A DNA stretch of 64,000 nt, from the NCBI GenBank assembly GCA_014621425.1, contig JAANBB010000021.1, positions 202,266 through 266,265 of the forward strand, in the 5' to 3' direction. The notes under the pieces are model-generated. The model ran no database searches. It had not been told where the DNA came from and was given only the letters and a program-made list of their open reading frames with translations. Positions 1 through 13,765 of this stretch are shown here, in pieces; position 1 is the first letter of the stretch; the number at the start of each line of letters is the position of its first letter. The position numbers and the translations under genes were made by a program. Origin of the DNA: Cylindrodendrum hubeiense (taxonomy: Eukaryota > Ascomycota > Sordariomycetes > Hypocreales > Nectriaceae).

Positions 1-1462
1 CCTGCGTCCTCGGCTGCCGGGAACGGCATGTGATACACCAACAAAGCCAAGGAACTTCGCCTTATCTCTCTGCCACCGGATCGGAGCCGGACTTCTTGCC
101 CCAGTAACCCGCCAAGCCTTTCTTCAGATCAACGCTACCGCCACATGGTTTAGTTGCTTCGCTCACATCAACCATGACGTGATGATCATGGTCAGATGTG
201 CGATTCTGTGATGCAAAGAGGAAAGAGCATGGCCAACAGATATAGGGGGGGATTCTTCTGGTTATGATAAGACAGTGATATGTCGGGCGACAGAACATAC
301 GCATATTATTCAACCTTAGTCACCTGGCACATATAGTCAGAATTGTGCATGCAAAAAAATCTCACTTTACTTGCCCAGTGGGGACATCCTTATCTACAAA
401 ACAAGGGCCTGTCCTCTGTTTTGCGCCCGTGTACTCCGATATGGTCAAGCGTTGCTCGATAAATCTACTAAACCTATCTCGGGGGTCTCTCGGAGATCTG
501 AACATCATGCCATTGTCTTGGCTTCATCATTTAAACTTGATCGTCGACTCCCCTGAGCCTCCACGTGGCCCGTTGCGTGCATGTGCCCTGATGGTCCCTG
601 GGCGAGGCAATTGGCGCAGTAGATAAGCCGCGTACAAGCCACAGCATGGGTTTCAGCTGACCAATGCTTTGCCAGCTCGGATGCTGCCGGTCGGTATGTT
701 TGCGATGGAGCCGATCCGCGTGTCAGGAGAAGCTAGCCACTGCTAGCAGGTAGCATCACCACTACTCCCATCGTCGGTACATAACCGCTGCCCCCGTCGT
801 TTGGGATGAAATCTCACACACATGCTGACGGAAGCTGACCACTCGGATCGCATCACGGCCCAGCTTGACACTTCAGCTAGGGGAAAGCTGGGGTGGAGTA
901 GCGCCCGCCATCAAGACACTAGTCAAGGGGATCCTCGTTTAGCGACCAAATCTCCACCCCCGCCCTAAAACTGGGGCTTGGCAGGAGGAAGGATTCTTAT
1001 CGACATGGATCGCGAATCCATCCCCTGTGCGATTTCCCCTCATCGGAGAAAAGCAACGAGAAATCGTCAAGTGACGGTGGGTTTGGCAAAGGGGAAGCTG
1101 GAGAGTGAGGGTATCGAGAACCCAGGAGAATACCATGACTGGACAAGGAAATCGATCGAACCGCGTCCCAAGGCCTCCCGCATCTGTCATGGGGCGCGGC
1201 TTTCTCGGGAAGCGTCAATCAATGGCGGCCGACCAACCTTGTCCGTGGCTTTGTTAGTGTACATGTTGGCTGAATCCATGTGGTGTTCATGACTCGACTG
1301 CACCCAGAGCAGTGTCCATTTAACAGGGGAATGTGCCGGGTTTATTACCGTCATCGCTGTCGTCCATACGGTTGAAAACATGTCACCCCCGCCAGCCATT
1401 TGAGTTCAGCTTTCGTGCAGCTTTCGCCTTTCTACTTGCTCCCTCTAAGGCGCTACGCCAAC
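1..1462. other. Intergenic region, no supported gene
   Basis: No frame here gives a recognisable domain or a spliced model. The open frames are short, overlap on both strands and look like chance. The stretch just before 1463 is the presumed promoter of the membrane-protein gene. Confidence 0.6.
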
Positions 1463-2903
1463 ATGTCTAACATGTCCCCGACCGCGGTGATAGTGAGTTC
1501 AGCCCGCCATGCAGACACCGGACAGCTGGCATCTAACGCTCATCTAGGCGGGAGAATGGGTCCTGTTATCGATGGCCATCATCCTAGTGGCTGCTCGCCT
1601 CTTCGTTCGGCTGCAGATGAACAAGGACAGGATTCACTGGGCAGACGCATGGCTTTTGATCGCCACATGCTCTGCATTAGGTCTACTCATCTGTGACACC
1701 TTAGCCTATCAGGCCGGCGCCATGTTTAATTTCGTTGACCCAGGCGTCCGGATGCTAAAGGTATCCCATCTAATCCACCACTGCATATGTTGGTCCAAAA
1801 CACTAATGCTTCCTGCTTCCAATCAAGATCCGGTTTGCCGTTAATTACTTCTTCGATACCGGCATGTACTTTCCAAAGTTCAGCATCATCGCTTTCTACT
1901 ACGCATTGGTACCACCCACACAGCCTGGTATGCGAATAGCCTTGTACATTCTCACCGGTATCACGGTCTCCGGTTGCCTCGTTGCATTCTTCGATGCTAC
2001 ACTTTGGTGTGGAGCCGACATTGAGTCAAACTGGTAAGACATTCCCATATCTTGGCTGTCAAGCTTGGGCTGTCACCGTTGAACCTCATCTCAAATCTCA
2101 TACTGACTCTCTGATTCCCTTTAGGTCAACCGAACCTGGCGCATGTAGTGCGTTCAACTCGACAACCATGATGCGCGTCCATTGGGGCTTTAACTTCACC
2201 ACTGAAGTCCTAAGTATGTTCTCACCTCCGAGCTTAGCGCCTGGTCACGAACACTAACATAATAGATGTCATCTTTCCTTTTCCTCTCATTCGAGACTTG
2301 AAGCTACCAAGACGTAGGGAAAAGATCGGTCTTGCGGTCATCCTGGGTCTGGGTGTCATCACTATCGCTGTCAGCATAGGACGCTTTATCAACATGGAAA
2401 CCTCAGGAAACGGTGCCTTTTCTAACTGTAAGTGATTTGCGAAATTATCTACCCCCAATATCCTAAATGAGGTAGAACGATGCTTACTTTGAACAGACCT
2501 ATGGGCTACATCCGAACTATGCGTATCCATCATGCTTGTGGCTCTCACAGCTTTGCGGCCGTTGCTCCGGAAAATGGCCCACATGCTCAACTCTAGCATC
2601 AATAGCAGCGACTACAAGTCTGGTTACAGATCAACCGATCCTCGATCTAGGACAACTCGATCAAAAGTAACCCACAACCAAGGCTCCGGGGCATACTGGC
2701 GGAGTACCTCGAGGACTCAGAACCATGGTGTTCTTGAAGATGATAATGGAAGTGAAGTTCAGCTAAATGAACTGGCGTCGGGGAAGGTCATGAAGACTGA
2801 AGAGATTAGGATCTCGATCGAGATGTACCCGACTGATGACTCTAGAGAGTTTCCTCCGGGCCCCAGGAAGCCTATGGGGATAGAGACATCAGTGATGGCA
2901 TGA
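1463..2903 (+). CDS. Pth11/SAT4-type rhodopsin-domain integral membrane protein
   Basis: Six exons in consistent phase: 1463-1492, 1548-1760, 1828-2033, 2125-2213, 2266-2427, 2497-2903, giving 368 aa. The N-terminal two thirds holds several hydrophobic segments (for example WVLLSMAIILVAARLFVR, then a segment around YFPKFSIIAFYYAL, and LAVILGLGVITIAVSIGRF). The order, with the ARLFVR...DRIHWADAWLL, GADIESNW and NVIFPFPLIRDLKLPRREK stretches, matches the fungal rhodopsin-domain (SAT4/Pth11-like) family of plasma-membrane proteins, proposed to act as surface receptors. The last ~110 residues are hydrophilic, rich in Ser, Arg and Asp, and presumably cytosolic. The start at 1463 is supported by the short first exon joining cleanly to GEWVLL; a second ATG lies three codons later. 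The ligand is unknown. Splice sites are all GT-AG. Confidence 0.85.
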
Positions 2904-3136
2904 AAACTGTATCATGAAAATACCTGTAAAATAGCTTAGAACGACATAATATGATAATAATATGATATAATATGAGATGTCTATAATCGAACATTCATAT
3001 ATAAAGCAAGTTGTTCAGCTCGAGCCTCGAGCTGATATAGGACATTGAATAGTTAAACGCATCATATCAGTTGTCAATTGAATTCTTGTCTATCTCTGCT
3101 CTAAGTTTCATGACACTAATTATCTCTTGACACCAA

Positions 3137-4054
3137 TCATCTACTTGAAAGTGCATCCGTGATGGCAGCTCGCGCAGCCTCAAAAGGCATATCCGTCAAA
3201 GGACGTTCCATCCAAAGGACCTCCTGGGCGATTCCCTGGTATATCATAGCCTCTGTGCCTGGCAAAACCTTCCAGCCCTCTTGCTCCGACAGAGTGTAGA
3301 ACTCGGTTATGATGTTCGGATGATAGCACATTTCCAGGACGTATCCCTTCTGCTCTTTCTTCAGGAGCTCGACTGTGATGTTTCGAGCCATAATCTCCCC
3401 GGCAGAGCGAGGAGGGAAATTTGGCACAGTTCCCACGATTAGCACCGGGGCATCAAGGCCTGCAGCTTGCTCAACAGTGGAGACATGAGTTAACTTTGGC
3501 CCTCCCTCGACGCTAGCAAATGACGAAACAATGTCAACTACCTCGTCTTCAACGCGGTTCACGAGATAGATCTCAGAGGCCCCCAACCACTTGTAGAGTG
3601 CGTAAATGGCACTGCGGGCCGCTCCTCCACCTCCAATCACTAGGGCTGGACGGCCTTTGCTGTGAGACAGAACATCCGGGAAGTTGCTTAAAAATGCTTC
3701 GCGAATCCCAATACAGTCGGTGTTGGTCCCGATATACCTCTTCTTGCCAGTATCGGGGTCTCTCCTGATGAAGATGGTGTTGATCGCGCCTATCGCACGC
3801 CCTTCCTCAGTCACATCATCACACTCCTTCATCCAAGTGACTTTGTGTGGCATTGTGACGGCAGAGCCAATGCAGTCGTCGGCTTTGAGCTTCGGCAGGA
3901 AGTCATTCTTGTCTATGGAATCGATAGGGTCATAGGTCCACGGAACGTCGAGGCTCTTGAAGATGGTCGAGTGCAGAAGTGGTGCAAGTGATTGGTGGAG
4001 CGGATGCCCGAACAGATATGTCCGGCGCTTCTCGTTAAATATGTTTTCTGACAT
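3137..4054 (-). CDS. Stand-alone shikimate/quinate 5-dehydrogenase family protein
   Basis: Single exon, 305 aa. The N-terminal domain has GHPLHQSLAPLLH (the substrate-binding S-x-S/H region) and AVTMPHKVTW with the catalytic-type Lys, followed by AINTIF. GTNTDCIGIREAF carries the matching Asp. The C-terminal NAD(P) domain contains VIGGGGAARSAIYAL and LVNRVEDE. In filamentous fungi shikimate dehydrogenase activity is normally part of the pentafunctional AROM protein, so a free-standing protein of this kind is more likely a quinate-type or related catabolic dehydrogenase; that is inference from family knowledge. The frame stays open upstream but the first true ATG is at 4054. No quinate-cluster partner is seen next to it. 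The upstream gap 4055-4543 shows no gene. Confidence 0.85.
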   Translation of the reverse strand: MSENIFNEKRRTYLFGHPLHQSLAPLLHSTIFKSLDVPWTYDPIDSIDKNDFLPKLKADDCIGSAVTMPHKVTWMKECDDVTEEGRAIGAINTIFIRRDPDTGKKRYIGTNTDCIGIREAFLSNFPDVLSHSKGRPALVIGGGGAARSAIYALYKWLGASEIYLVNRVEDEVVDIVSSFASVEGGPKLTHVSTVEQAAGLDAPVLIVGTVPNFPPRSAGEIMARNITVELLKKEQKGYVLEMCYHPNIITEFYTLSEQEGWKVLPGTEAMIYQGIAQEVLWMERPLTDMPFEAARAAITDALSSR

Positions 4055-4543
4055 GTTGGAAGATGATTGGGATGATGTGGACAGCGTGTGAGCTGGGTGG
4101 TGCACGAAGATTGAGCGATAAAAGAATATCGGGAAGGGTTACTCGATTGTTTCGCGACGAAAGATAAATGACATCTGGGATAATTCTGTATGCGTAAGAT
4201 TGCCGATTCTGCTAGCATTCATCAGCGTTGATGACGGCTCTGGTGCTGATCGATGGCGGTAAAAGTCTTAGCCGTCGTCGACTGCTCCCAAGCTCGATGA
4301 TACTGGGCAAGCTAGCCTCTAATCGTCGATAGCCTAGCTGGAGACATGGTCAAAACGATGGAAATCACCAGAGCCCCACCCGGATAAGTGTATTTAGGTA
4401 TTTTGTAGTGGTTGATGGTACTGGGCTGTCACGAAGCTATAGATGCACGCACTGGGACGCCTAAGGCCTGATCGCTTGATCTAAATACACAAACTCCATT
4501 CAACTCCACTACCTAACAATGAATAATTTTCCAACCCTTCATC

Positions 4544-6370
<1,827 letters not shown>

Positions 6371-7501
6371 GGATGAAGCGCGACCGGATGACGATGATGC
6401 ATCGCGACACAAAAGAGATTCAAGGTCGAAGTCGTGGTAAACTCAAACAGTTTCCGCGACAATGTAATAAGCTTATGCCGGATCCTTGGTCATCGGGGCT
6501 GAAACAGAAGGCCCTGCAAGAGCAAATTGGTCTGTCAGCGCGACGGAGCGGACTCGTTAGCGGCGAGGCTGCAGCCAACGGATGAGCAGCGATTGACTTG
6601 ACCAGCCGCTTTTAGCAGTGGCTTGTTTCTGTGTCGATCAGCAAGCGTCGCTAAATTTAGCATCGCTCGCTGTGAGCTGGTATGGTGGATGCGCCCGAGC
6701 AGCGAAGGATCATGGGGAATGTGAAGCGAATGTGAAGCAAAATGTCAGTAGCACCAAGCCCACTGATTGATCAGCGTGGTGGATTCGAGAGTCGCCCAGA
6801 GAGCTGGAAGGAGACCACATCTCACTCGACCGTCCGGGATGACACGGATGTCGCGGATATCGTGGAAAGTACCCATTCTCATTATTCTTCACAGGCGTAG
6901 GTATGTAATGCAATGGCTATTGAAAGACATGGCAGCACAACAATGAAGAATGAACGCGTGCGCGCATGTTCGCATGTTGCACATTCCACATGACGCGACA
7001 GGTCTTGGCGTCTGATTCCACATCTTACGAGCATTGCCGTGCAATCAACGTGCTGTAGCCTAGAAACTCGTGATAATTTCAGATGGCTAAGCCATCATCG
7101 CATCCGTAATTAAATATTGTTTATCTACGCCCCGGGCATTAACCACGACCGTTCCTCCACGCTCGTCAATTTCCCGAACATGCCGCGCGGGCACTGCCAA
7201 TTCTAAGTACACTCTTTAATACGTAAATCATGGGTCGCATTCAGAGCTGTAATGGACCTGTTGGTAATAGAACTCCGCCCTACTAAATGATGGTGCTTTG
7301 GAACAATTTCGTTGGTGATTCTTGTTCTTAAAAATAGTGGTCGGCCACGTGACTATGCTGATGCCTGTTCCAAGACTGTCGTTTTTTCCCTCGCACGCCA
7401 GACGTGTATCTTCTCTATTCAGAACCTCTACTATCAACTATCACCTCTGATTTTCCAATTATTCATCCTTAACTTCATGGATTCGCACAGTCTCGACAAG
7501 A
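6371..7501. other. Divergent promoter region between mannosidase and F-box genes
   Basis: About 1.1 kb with no supported coding sequence. It separates two divergently transcribed genes. A palindromic CACGTG (E-box type) lies at about 7336-7341, upstream of the F-box gene. I see no repeat or RNA gene. Confidence 0.5.
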
Positions 7502-9082
7502 ATGACATCTTCCACCAGCCAATCGCCTCTATTGCCGCTATCGAGTGGTCAAAACGTCCAAAAAGGAATGCTGGGCCTGCCTGTTGAAATCATTAGGGCT
7601 ATTTGCAATCATCTCCCTAATTCAGCCATTAAGAGTCTGCGTCTGTCATGCCTTCTCTTCTCAGTCGCGGCGCCTCTTAAAATCGAGCGGGTTTTCCTCT
7701 CAGCTCAGCCGCGTGATATCCACGTGTTTCATTGCGTTGCTAATAACGAAAGCCTGCGGTCCCAGGTGGTCGAGATTATCTATGATGACGCCCTTTTGGC
7801 TCAAGGTGGTACCGCTGGCGAATACGCATATGAATGGGTCCTTCACTTGGGGCCAGAAGAACAAAAACACGAGGCAGATATGCCAAGTTGGTTTAAGTAC
7901 ATTTGCGGGCGAAATAAGGAAATCTTGGCGTCACACAAGCCGCAACAAGTTGACCAGCTGCTATCGCCATCTGAGAGCTGGGTATACTACCAAACACTCC
8001 TTCAGCAACAGAATGAGGTGCTCAAGTCGGCTGCACTTTCGAATGCTCTAGAAACTGGACTTGAACGCTTCCCAGCCCTGCGAAAAATCACCATAACGCC
8101 CGCTGCCCATGGGTGGCTCTTCGAACCGTTGTACATGACGCCTACAATACGAGCCTTCCCTCACGGATTCAACTATCCAGTCCCCTCGGGCTGGTTACCT
8201 GAGACCGCGAAGGGGTGGTTCCGGTTAAATCATTGGGACGACAGTGGGAGTGAGTGGCTGGGCTTCCGCCTCGTCATGCATGCCCTAGCCAAAAGCAAAA
8301 ACGGTCACAGAGTTACAGAAGTTCGAGTCGATGCCCGCGATCTCATCGCAGGATTGAACTCGTATTTCTTTGACCGACCCTCTCTTGCTTCGACGAATTT
8401 GGCTACAGTCATTGCACGCCCCACATTTCGCCATTTACATCTTGATCTGCTCTGGGGGGGCTCATGTGGTTATAGTGAGGGTACCTGGCCAGCATTCCAG
8501 AACGATCTCCTTGGGCGCGTATTGGCTGGCGCTGCTGGAGGCAGGGGCCTGGAGTCTCTAAGCTTGGCCGCAGCTGGATACGACAGCCTGGATTATGTGG
8601 AACATGGTGATTTCCCTTCGCTGCACCAAGTACTTCCGTCCGCAAGCTTAGCAAGTTTGAAACACCTTCGCCTCTCTGGCTTTACCGTCCGTCTATTGCC
8701 CTTGATGGAGCTTTTGGCTACGCTGCCAACGACGTTGCAGACCATTGAACTCAGTCTGCTGCGAATCATGGATACTGGTCGGTATAACTATAGAAAACTA
8801 TGTGACGGGTATAGAACACTACTAGTACAAATCCGGGATGAGCTGGACTGGAGCAGCCGAGATCCAAGGCCTAAAGTCAGCATTGGAATCCCCGACGCCA
8901 TTATCTTCCAGGGAAAAACAATCCGCGTCGACGATGAGGTGAACTCGTTTCTCTACAACGACGGGCAAAACCCTTTGCCAGAAGCAACAAGCTTAGGGGG
9001 ACAGGAAGCCTACCGTATGATGACAGTTCCAATGACAACAACACCATGGCCATACGAATCACGGCGTATAATTCGCTATTAG
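7502..9082 (+). CDS. F-box-like domain protein
   Basis: Single exon, 526 aa. Residues ~24-60 (GLPVEIIRAICNHLPNS, then the hydrophobic SLRLSCLLFSVAAP) fit a divergent F-box: LP-E-I---I-n-L, followed by LRLSC---. The rest has leucine-rich stretches (for example LASLKHLRLSGFTVRLLPLMELLATL) that look like the irregular leucine-rich substrate-binding part of fungal F-box proteins. Role by family: substrate receptor of an SCF ubiquitin ligase. The substrate is unknown. This is a fast-evolving family in filamentous ascomycetes. No transmembrane segment or signal peptide is seen. Confidence 0.7.
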   Translation: MTSSTSQSPLLPLSSGQNVQKGMLGLPVEIIRAICNHLPNSAIKSLRLSCLLFSVAAPLKIERVFLSAQPRDIHVFHCVANNESLRSQVVEIIYDDALLAQGGTAGEYAYEWVLHLGPEEQKHEADMPSWFKYICGRNKEILASHKPQQVDQLLSPSESWVYYQTLLQQQNEVLKSAALSNALETGLERFPALRKITITPAAHGWLFEPLYMTPTIRAFPHGFNYPVPSGWLPETAKGWFRLNHWDDSGSEWLGFRLVMHALAKSKNGHRVTEVRVDARDLIAGLNSYFFDRPSLASTNLATVIARPTFRHLHLDLLWGGSCGYSEGTWPAFQNDLLGRVLAGAAGGRGLESLSLAAAGYDSLDYVEHGDFPSLHQVLPSASLASLKHLRLSGFTVRLLPLMELLATLPTTLQTIELSLLRIMDTGRYNYRKLCDGYRTLLVQIRDELDWSSRDPRPKVSIGIPDAIIFQGKTIRVDDEVNSFLYNDGQNPLPEATSLGGQEAYRMMTVPMTTTPWPYESRRIIRY

Positions 9083-9917
9083 TTGAAGCTATTTTTTAAT
9101 TTAATTTGAATTACCTAACAGCCTCCTCTGTTTCGGTATTGAACCTGGGAATTTGCTTCCAGATATTTATCATGTGGAATTCCAGTCTATCCTCCATGTT
9201 GAACCCCTTTATTCTGCCCGGACATGATTTAGCCAGGCGAACTCGTCGAGACGCGAGATTTTTGGAGTGGCTGTACCTCAGTTGTCTGGACTCTACTCGA
9301 GAATGTTCTCTCAATAGTCTCCAAACTGTGACCTCTTGTATCAACCATATATATTGATCTGTGCAGAAAGATACTATGTCCCAAATGCGGATTTTGAGAT
9401 TAGTATGGGGGTGATCAATACCACAACCCAAATTGAGAACTTGTTGATCATGATTAGTGGCAACCAAAGTTGGGATTTGGGATTGGACTTACACAATACC
9501 CGGTTTGTGCCAGACTCGATACATTGCCTCTTGTCTTCACGGGTAGCCTCTCGAACACAAAGGCGCGGAAGGAAAGCAATAGCCCGAGTTCCGTTGAAGA
9601 CAAAAGCAAAAATGTGTAAAGACACTACCACCATGGAGGGAGCCTATGAGTAGCATCAAGAAGCCGATGAGCACCCCACATAGAAGACTAGATGCTCGTC
9701 ATCGTCTCCAATGGTCAGTAAGGAGGGTGGCGGGCGCAGTTGCGAGAAGTATGACTGGCATTTTCTTGGGAATTGAGGAATGGCTGAGCCAAAAATTCTT
9801 CTCGCTCAATCTCATCGATGCTCCGGCGTTCGAGATCAATGATGGCCTCATTTCTTCCTCCCTTGCCGTATTTAGTGAATGGTAGTAACCAGCGCCTAAT
9901 CATTCTTTAATGCATTT

Positions 9918-10155
9918 GGCCCCTAATTCTTAGCATGCCTAGGCCTTAATTCCCAGCACATCTAACCCTTGACCTGCAAAATATTTACGCTAACCACTGC
10001 TTCTCCGTATCTCTAACCCCTAACTTTTAGCACCTCAGGCACCTTCCCGCCGCTGCAGGGCATAGGCCCCTAATTTTCAACACATGTAGCCCCTGACTTC
10101 CAGCGTATTGACCGCTAACATCTAGTGCATGCTGCACTAATTTCAGCATCGGTAT
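9918..10155. repeat. Degenerate ~23-bp minisatellite
   Basis: About ten imperfect units, beginning near 9918, 9942, 9965, 9989, 10013, 10038, 10065, 10089, 10112 and 10135. The clearest units start GGCCCCTAATT and end in AGCAC or AACAC, for example at 9918, 10013 and 10065. The spacing stays at 23-27 bp although individual units differ at many positions. It is non-coding. Confidence 0.55.
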
Positions 10156-10598
10156 TATCAGAAGATCTTGCTATTGCTCGTAGTTTCCGATGGGACACCA
10201 TTAATAGCAGCCCAGTCAACAGCTTTACTGGATTACCTAAGATTGAGTCAGATTATAGTAGTGTTTGTAAATAATAACATTTATCAAGCTGCATTGTTAT
10301 TCATTGTCTCTATTGACACGACTCGATGATGATGCTGATCTCCACTGTTCGCCACTGCAATGCGTGGGATATTGTGCGGGATACCATTTGCGATTACAAA
10401 GCTTACTAATTAGCTTGATTTTACTCCACATTCCGAAAGGAGACTTCGGAGCAGGCGGCCACACTTGTTTGGACTTTCCGGAGTCTAAGGATCGAGTTAC
10501 TAATCGGTCCTCGATGTACAGACGTGTAGCCTCAAAGTGGGTTTGAAGCCAATGTGGGTTTGAAACCGAGGCTCCCCAGACTGCGACCGAGCATTGAG

Positions 10599-10604
10599 TA
10601 TAAA
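10599..10604 (+). promoter_or_regulatory. Putative TATA box of the GST gene
   Basis: TATAAA in the sequence GAGTATAAATGAG, about 195 bp before the GST start codon. Position and sequence only. Confidence 0.3.
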
Positions 10605-10797
10605 TGAGTAGAAGAAATCGCTTCAGTATCTCAGATCTTATCATCCTCCTTCTCACTGCACCAGTTAGATCAGAAACTGGTAACACCATTCAAGCCTTTT
10701 CTTACAACCCACGCGTTAGCTGTCCAAGCCAACTTTTTTCTTGGAAACATCAACAAACACCTTCAACAAAAACTTGCCTGATTCTATTTTCCTCAAA

Positions 10798-11490
10798 ATG
10801 AGCTCCGAGCAGGTCAAACCCATTCGGTTGTGGACTCACACCAACGGACCCAATCCTTGGAAAGTCGTTTTCGTTCTCGAGGAACTTCAAATTCCGTATG
10901 AGGAGCATTACATCGAATTTCCCGAAATGAAGAAACCCGCCTTCGAAAAAATCAGCATCAACGGCCGTGTGCCCGCCATTGAAGACGAAAATACCGGAAT
11001 CACACTTTGGGAGTCTGGTGCTATTCTTGAGTACCTTGTCGAAACATATGATCGAGCGAGAAAAATTAGTTTTGAGCCTGGTACCGCCGAATATTACCAC
11101 GCGAAGCAGTGGCTGCATTTCCAAATGTCCGGTCAGGGACCCTATTTTGGCCAAGCGGTTTGGTTTTATAAACATCATCCAGAAGACGTCCAGACCGCTA
11201 AGGACCGCTATTTGAAGGAGGTGAGGAGGGTTTCTGGGGTGTTGGACAGGGCTCTCGAGGGCCGCGAGTTTCTAGTGGGCGGAAAGTGCTCCTATGCAGA
11301 CTTTTCTTTTTTCCCATGGTACAACCTTACCCTTTTCCCGTGGTATAATATGGAGGTCCCCGGTATCTTTGCCGACGAGATCCAGTTTGAGACGGAGTTC
11401 CCCAACACGGCTGCTTGGATCGAGAGGCTTAGAGAGATGCCTGCTATTGGCGATACTTTGAGTAGAAGAGTTGCAACCTTGAAGAACTAA
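10798..11490 (+). CDS. Glutathione S-transferase (GstA/Ure2p-like)
   Basis: Single exon, 230 aa from the ATG at 10798 (MSSEQVKPIRLW). The frame is open upstream with another ATG at 10741, but the protein begins to match the family here. N-terminal thioredoxin-fold part: PIRLWTHTNGPNPWKVVFVLEEL, then INGRVPAIEDENTGITLWESGAILEYLVETYD, with the Glu-Ser pair that binds the gamma-glutamyl group in this class. C-terminal helical part: YYHAKQWLHFQMSGQGPYFGQAVWF and GREFLVGGKCSYADFSFFPW. This is the Ure2p/GTT-like class common in fungi, usually cytosolic conjugation of electrophiles. It lies next to the MFS transporter gene, which is convergent with it. Confidence 0.92.
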   Translation: MSSEQVKPIRLWTHTNGPNPWKVVFVLEELQIPYEEHYIEFPEMKKPAFEKISINGRVPAIEDENTGITLWESGAILEYLVETYDRARKISFEPGTAEYYHAKQWLHFQMSGQGPYFGQAVWFYKHHPEDVQTAKDRYLKEVRRVSGVLDRALEGREFLVGGKCSYADFSFFPWYNLTLFPWYNMEVPGIFADEIQFETEFPNTAAWIERLREMPAIGDTLSRRVATLKN

Positions 11491-11736
11491 TCAGTAGAGG
11501 GCTGATCAGGCGTCTGTTGAAAGATGGTTCAGGTAAAATATGATAGAATACAGTATAGACATTCTCAACCCAAGATCAAAGTCTTAGATGCGATTATCAC
11601 CTTTGATTTACGGAGCAAGTAAATATCCACGCGACCAATCTTAAACATCTTAACTCGAATAATACTCTATATCAATAGCTACGAGTGCAGTGTATTGATA
11701 TATCAAGATTATAAATGAGCGAGAATCTGCGAACCC

Positions 11737-13598
11737 CTACTGTTCACGGATAACCGGCTGCTTCATCGCAAGTTCTCTCAACAAGTCTGAAGTTTTGTAT
11801 CTGGCTTGCTTCCCCCAAATATTCATCGGAAACACTAAACTCAAGACAAAAAACACAATGCAAGCGAGCAGTATGAACATGTTTCTGATACCCATGCCTT
11901 CTACCCATGGCTCGAGGGCAAAGAGGATAATAATAGAGAAGACATTTCGAAAGAACGTTACTGCAACAAGGGCATCGGCTATTATCTGCAGCAAGAGCAT
12001 AGTTAGTGGAATGCGCCTTGAGCTAGGATGAGATATTCAGGGACCCAAAGACTTACCTCGCTGTAGCTATCGGTAAGATAGGTCAAGGTGGCACCAGCAA
12101 TCACTACAAACCCGGCGCCGTATATACCCGCGCCCACTGCGAGAACCGGCCAAGGTTGAGACTACCAACATCAAGTTAGAATATGAGGCAGGGAAGGAGG
12201 AAAAGGATAGGCTTACATATGACAGCCCCATTCCAAACATAAGCGTGCCAGTGAGGATGAGAATGATACTTGGCATGGCGGGGTATAGTCGCATCTCAGA
12301 TTCAAAGATGCCGCCATTCCGCTTCGCGCACCAAATACTCAGCCGGTCATTTAGCATCCCGCCAAAGAAAGTACCAATGACACTACCAATGAACGGGGCG
12401 AGCGCGAATAGGCCAATCTGCGAGGCGTCAAAGTTGTATGGGGGCGCGATCATATAGTAACCTTGTATACTCGATATGATCGAAAATAGGCACAGCAAAA
12501 GGCCATATGTGATAGACACATAAGCAACTGCCGGCACTTTGTAAACAATAATGAAAGGTTGGTAAAAGTGATGGGCAATAGGGGTGTCGGTCTTGGTGAT
12601 GAAAGCTAGGCGTTGGCGGTACGACTTCCTTTGGAAATAGGGACCCATTCGCACCGAACTGGCATCTGGACCGACAGGTTGCTTCTTTGCGTCTTCGGAC
12701 AAAGGCTCTTCACGGTGAGGTGTAATATCGTCCGTCCCGAGATCATTCACACCCATCAAAGTGGGGACAAACTTGGTTTCCTCGAAGAACAGCAGAGCGA
12801 CGAGAAGGTTTGCCCCGGTCAAGATGGCAGTAATCCCCCACATCCATCTCCATCCCATGGCCACGACTACATACCCGGCAGCGACTGGGCCGAGGAAAGC
12901 GCCAGTGAACTGCATACAAAGGAAGAATCCATTCATTGTCCCGCGTTGGTGGACAAAGAATAGATCCGCAATGGTAACTTGTACGATTGTCTCCGAGATG
13001 GCGCCGCCGATGCCAGAAAGCAGGGCACAAACAATCAGCTCCGCGCTGGAGTTCAGTTTGGCACTCCAGATGCCACCTGCAAGTTGAAGAGCTAAGCTGA
13101 GCAGATAGATCGGGCGTCGGCCATAGCGATGGACAAGAGGAATAAAGCCAATGCAACCGACGGAAAGTCCGACAAAAGAACTCGCTGCAGCGTTGTTAAG
13201 GGTGGCGTATCCCCATCCAAATTCCTCGATGTACTGGCTGTAGGCGACTGTCGGGATGTCGAGAAAAACAAAGGTTATGAGCACGTAAAAACAGACGATG
13301 CTAAAATTGACTGCTTTCCTGCCGTTCGACCAGTTCTAATCGCAAGGGCAGAGTCAGGAATTCACTCCTTTTATTTCTTGAAAATATTTGACGTGTACGA
13401 CTTACCAAGGGATCGTTAGGGTCACTGGTTGGAATGGGGTGGAGAATGATTTCATCAAAGGCATCGTCCTGTTCTTCGGGGAGTTAGAATCAATCGCAAG
13501 CCATGTCATGTAACGAGTGCAGACATACTGTCCTTGAGTAAAACAGTCCCAGCAGGATGTTCCCGTTGTGAGGTGTTTGGGACCTGCTGAATGTCCAT
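11737..13598 (-). CDS. MFS transporter (DHA1-like, 12 TM)
   Basis: Five exons: 13529-13598, 13406-13473, 13335-12217, 12161-12057, 11985-11737. All junction phases agree, giving 536 aa. After a ~45-residue hydrophilic N-terminus (MDIQQVPNTS...) and SNGRKAVNFSIVCFYV, a first set of membrane segments carries the MFS motif-A-like loop IPLVHRYGRRPIY, followed by GIGGAISETIVQVTIADLFFVHQRGTMNGFF, typical of the drug:H+ antiporter (DHA1) branch. A long charged central loop (about residues 225-275) separates the two halves. The last exon adds the final segments and a basic tail. Probable small-molecule exporter or importer of the plasma membrane. Its upstream region holds three 14-bp tandem repeats and an AACCGGCCA word that also occurs before the catabolic genes to the right. 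Confidence 0.9.
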
Positions 13599-13765
13599 TG
13601 TGCAAGTCTTTCCCCACTGTGAAGGAGGAAATGGAGATAAGGTATTGGGCCGTCGAATCACCAAGTAGAAGACTATTGCGAGTAGAAGGCGCGTGGAGAG
13701 GGAGCATCCACAAGTCAAGCGCAATTCTATATGGCGACCTATATACTCACACTTGGAGGCTTGAG

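Larger units (their letters stand above)
9083..10797. other. Gene-poor 1.7-kb region upstream of the GST gene
   Basis: No supported gene. The frames between 9106 and 9885 have no recognisable domain. The middle holds a decayed ~23-bp tandem repeat (listed separately) and the right end holds the GST promoter. Confidence 0.5.
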
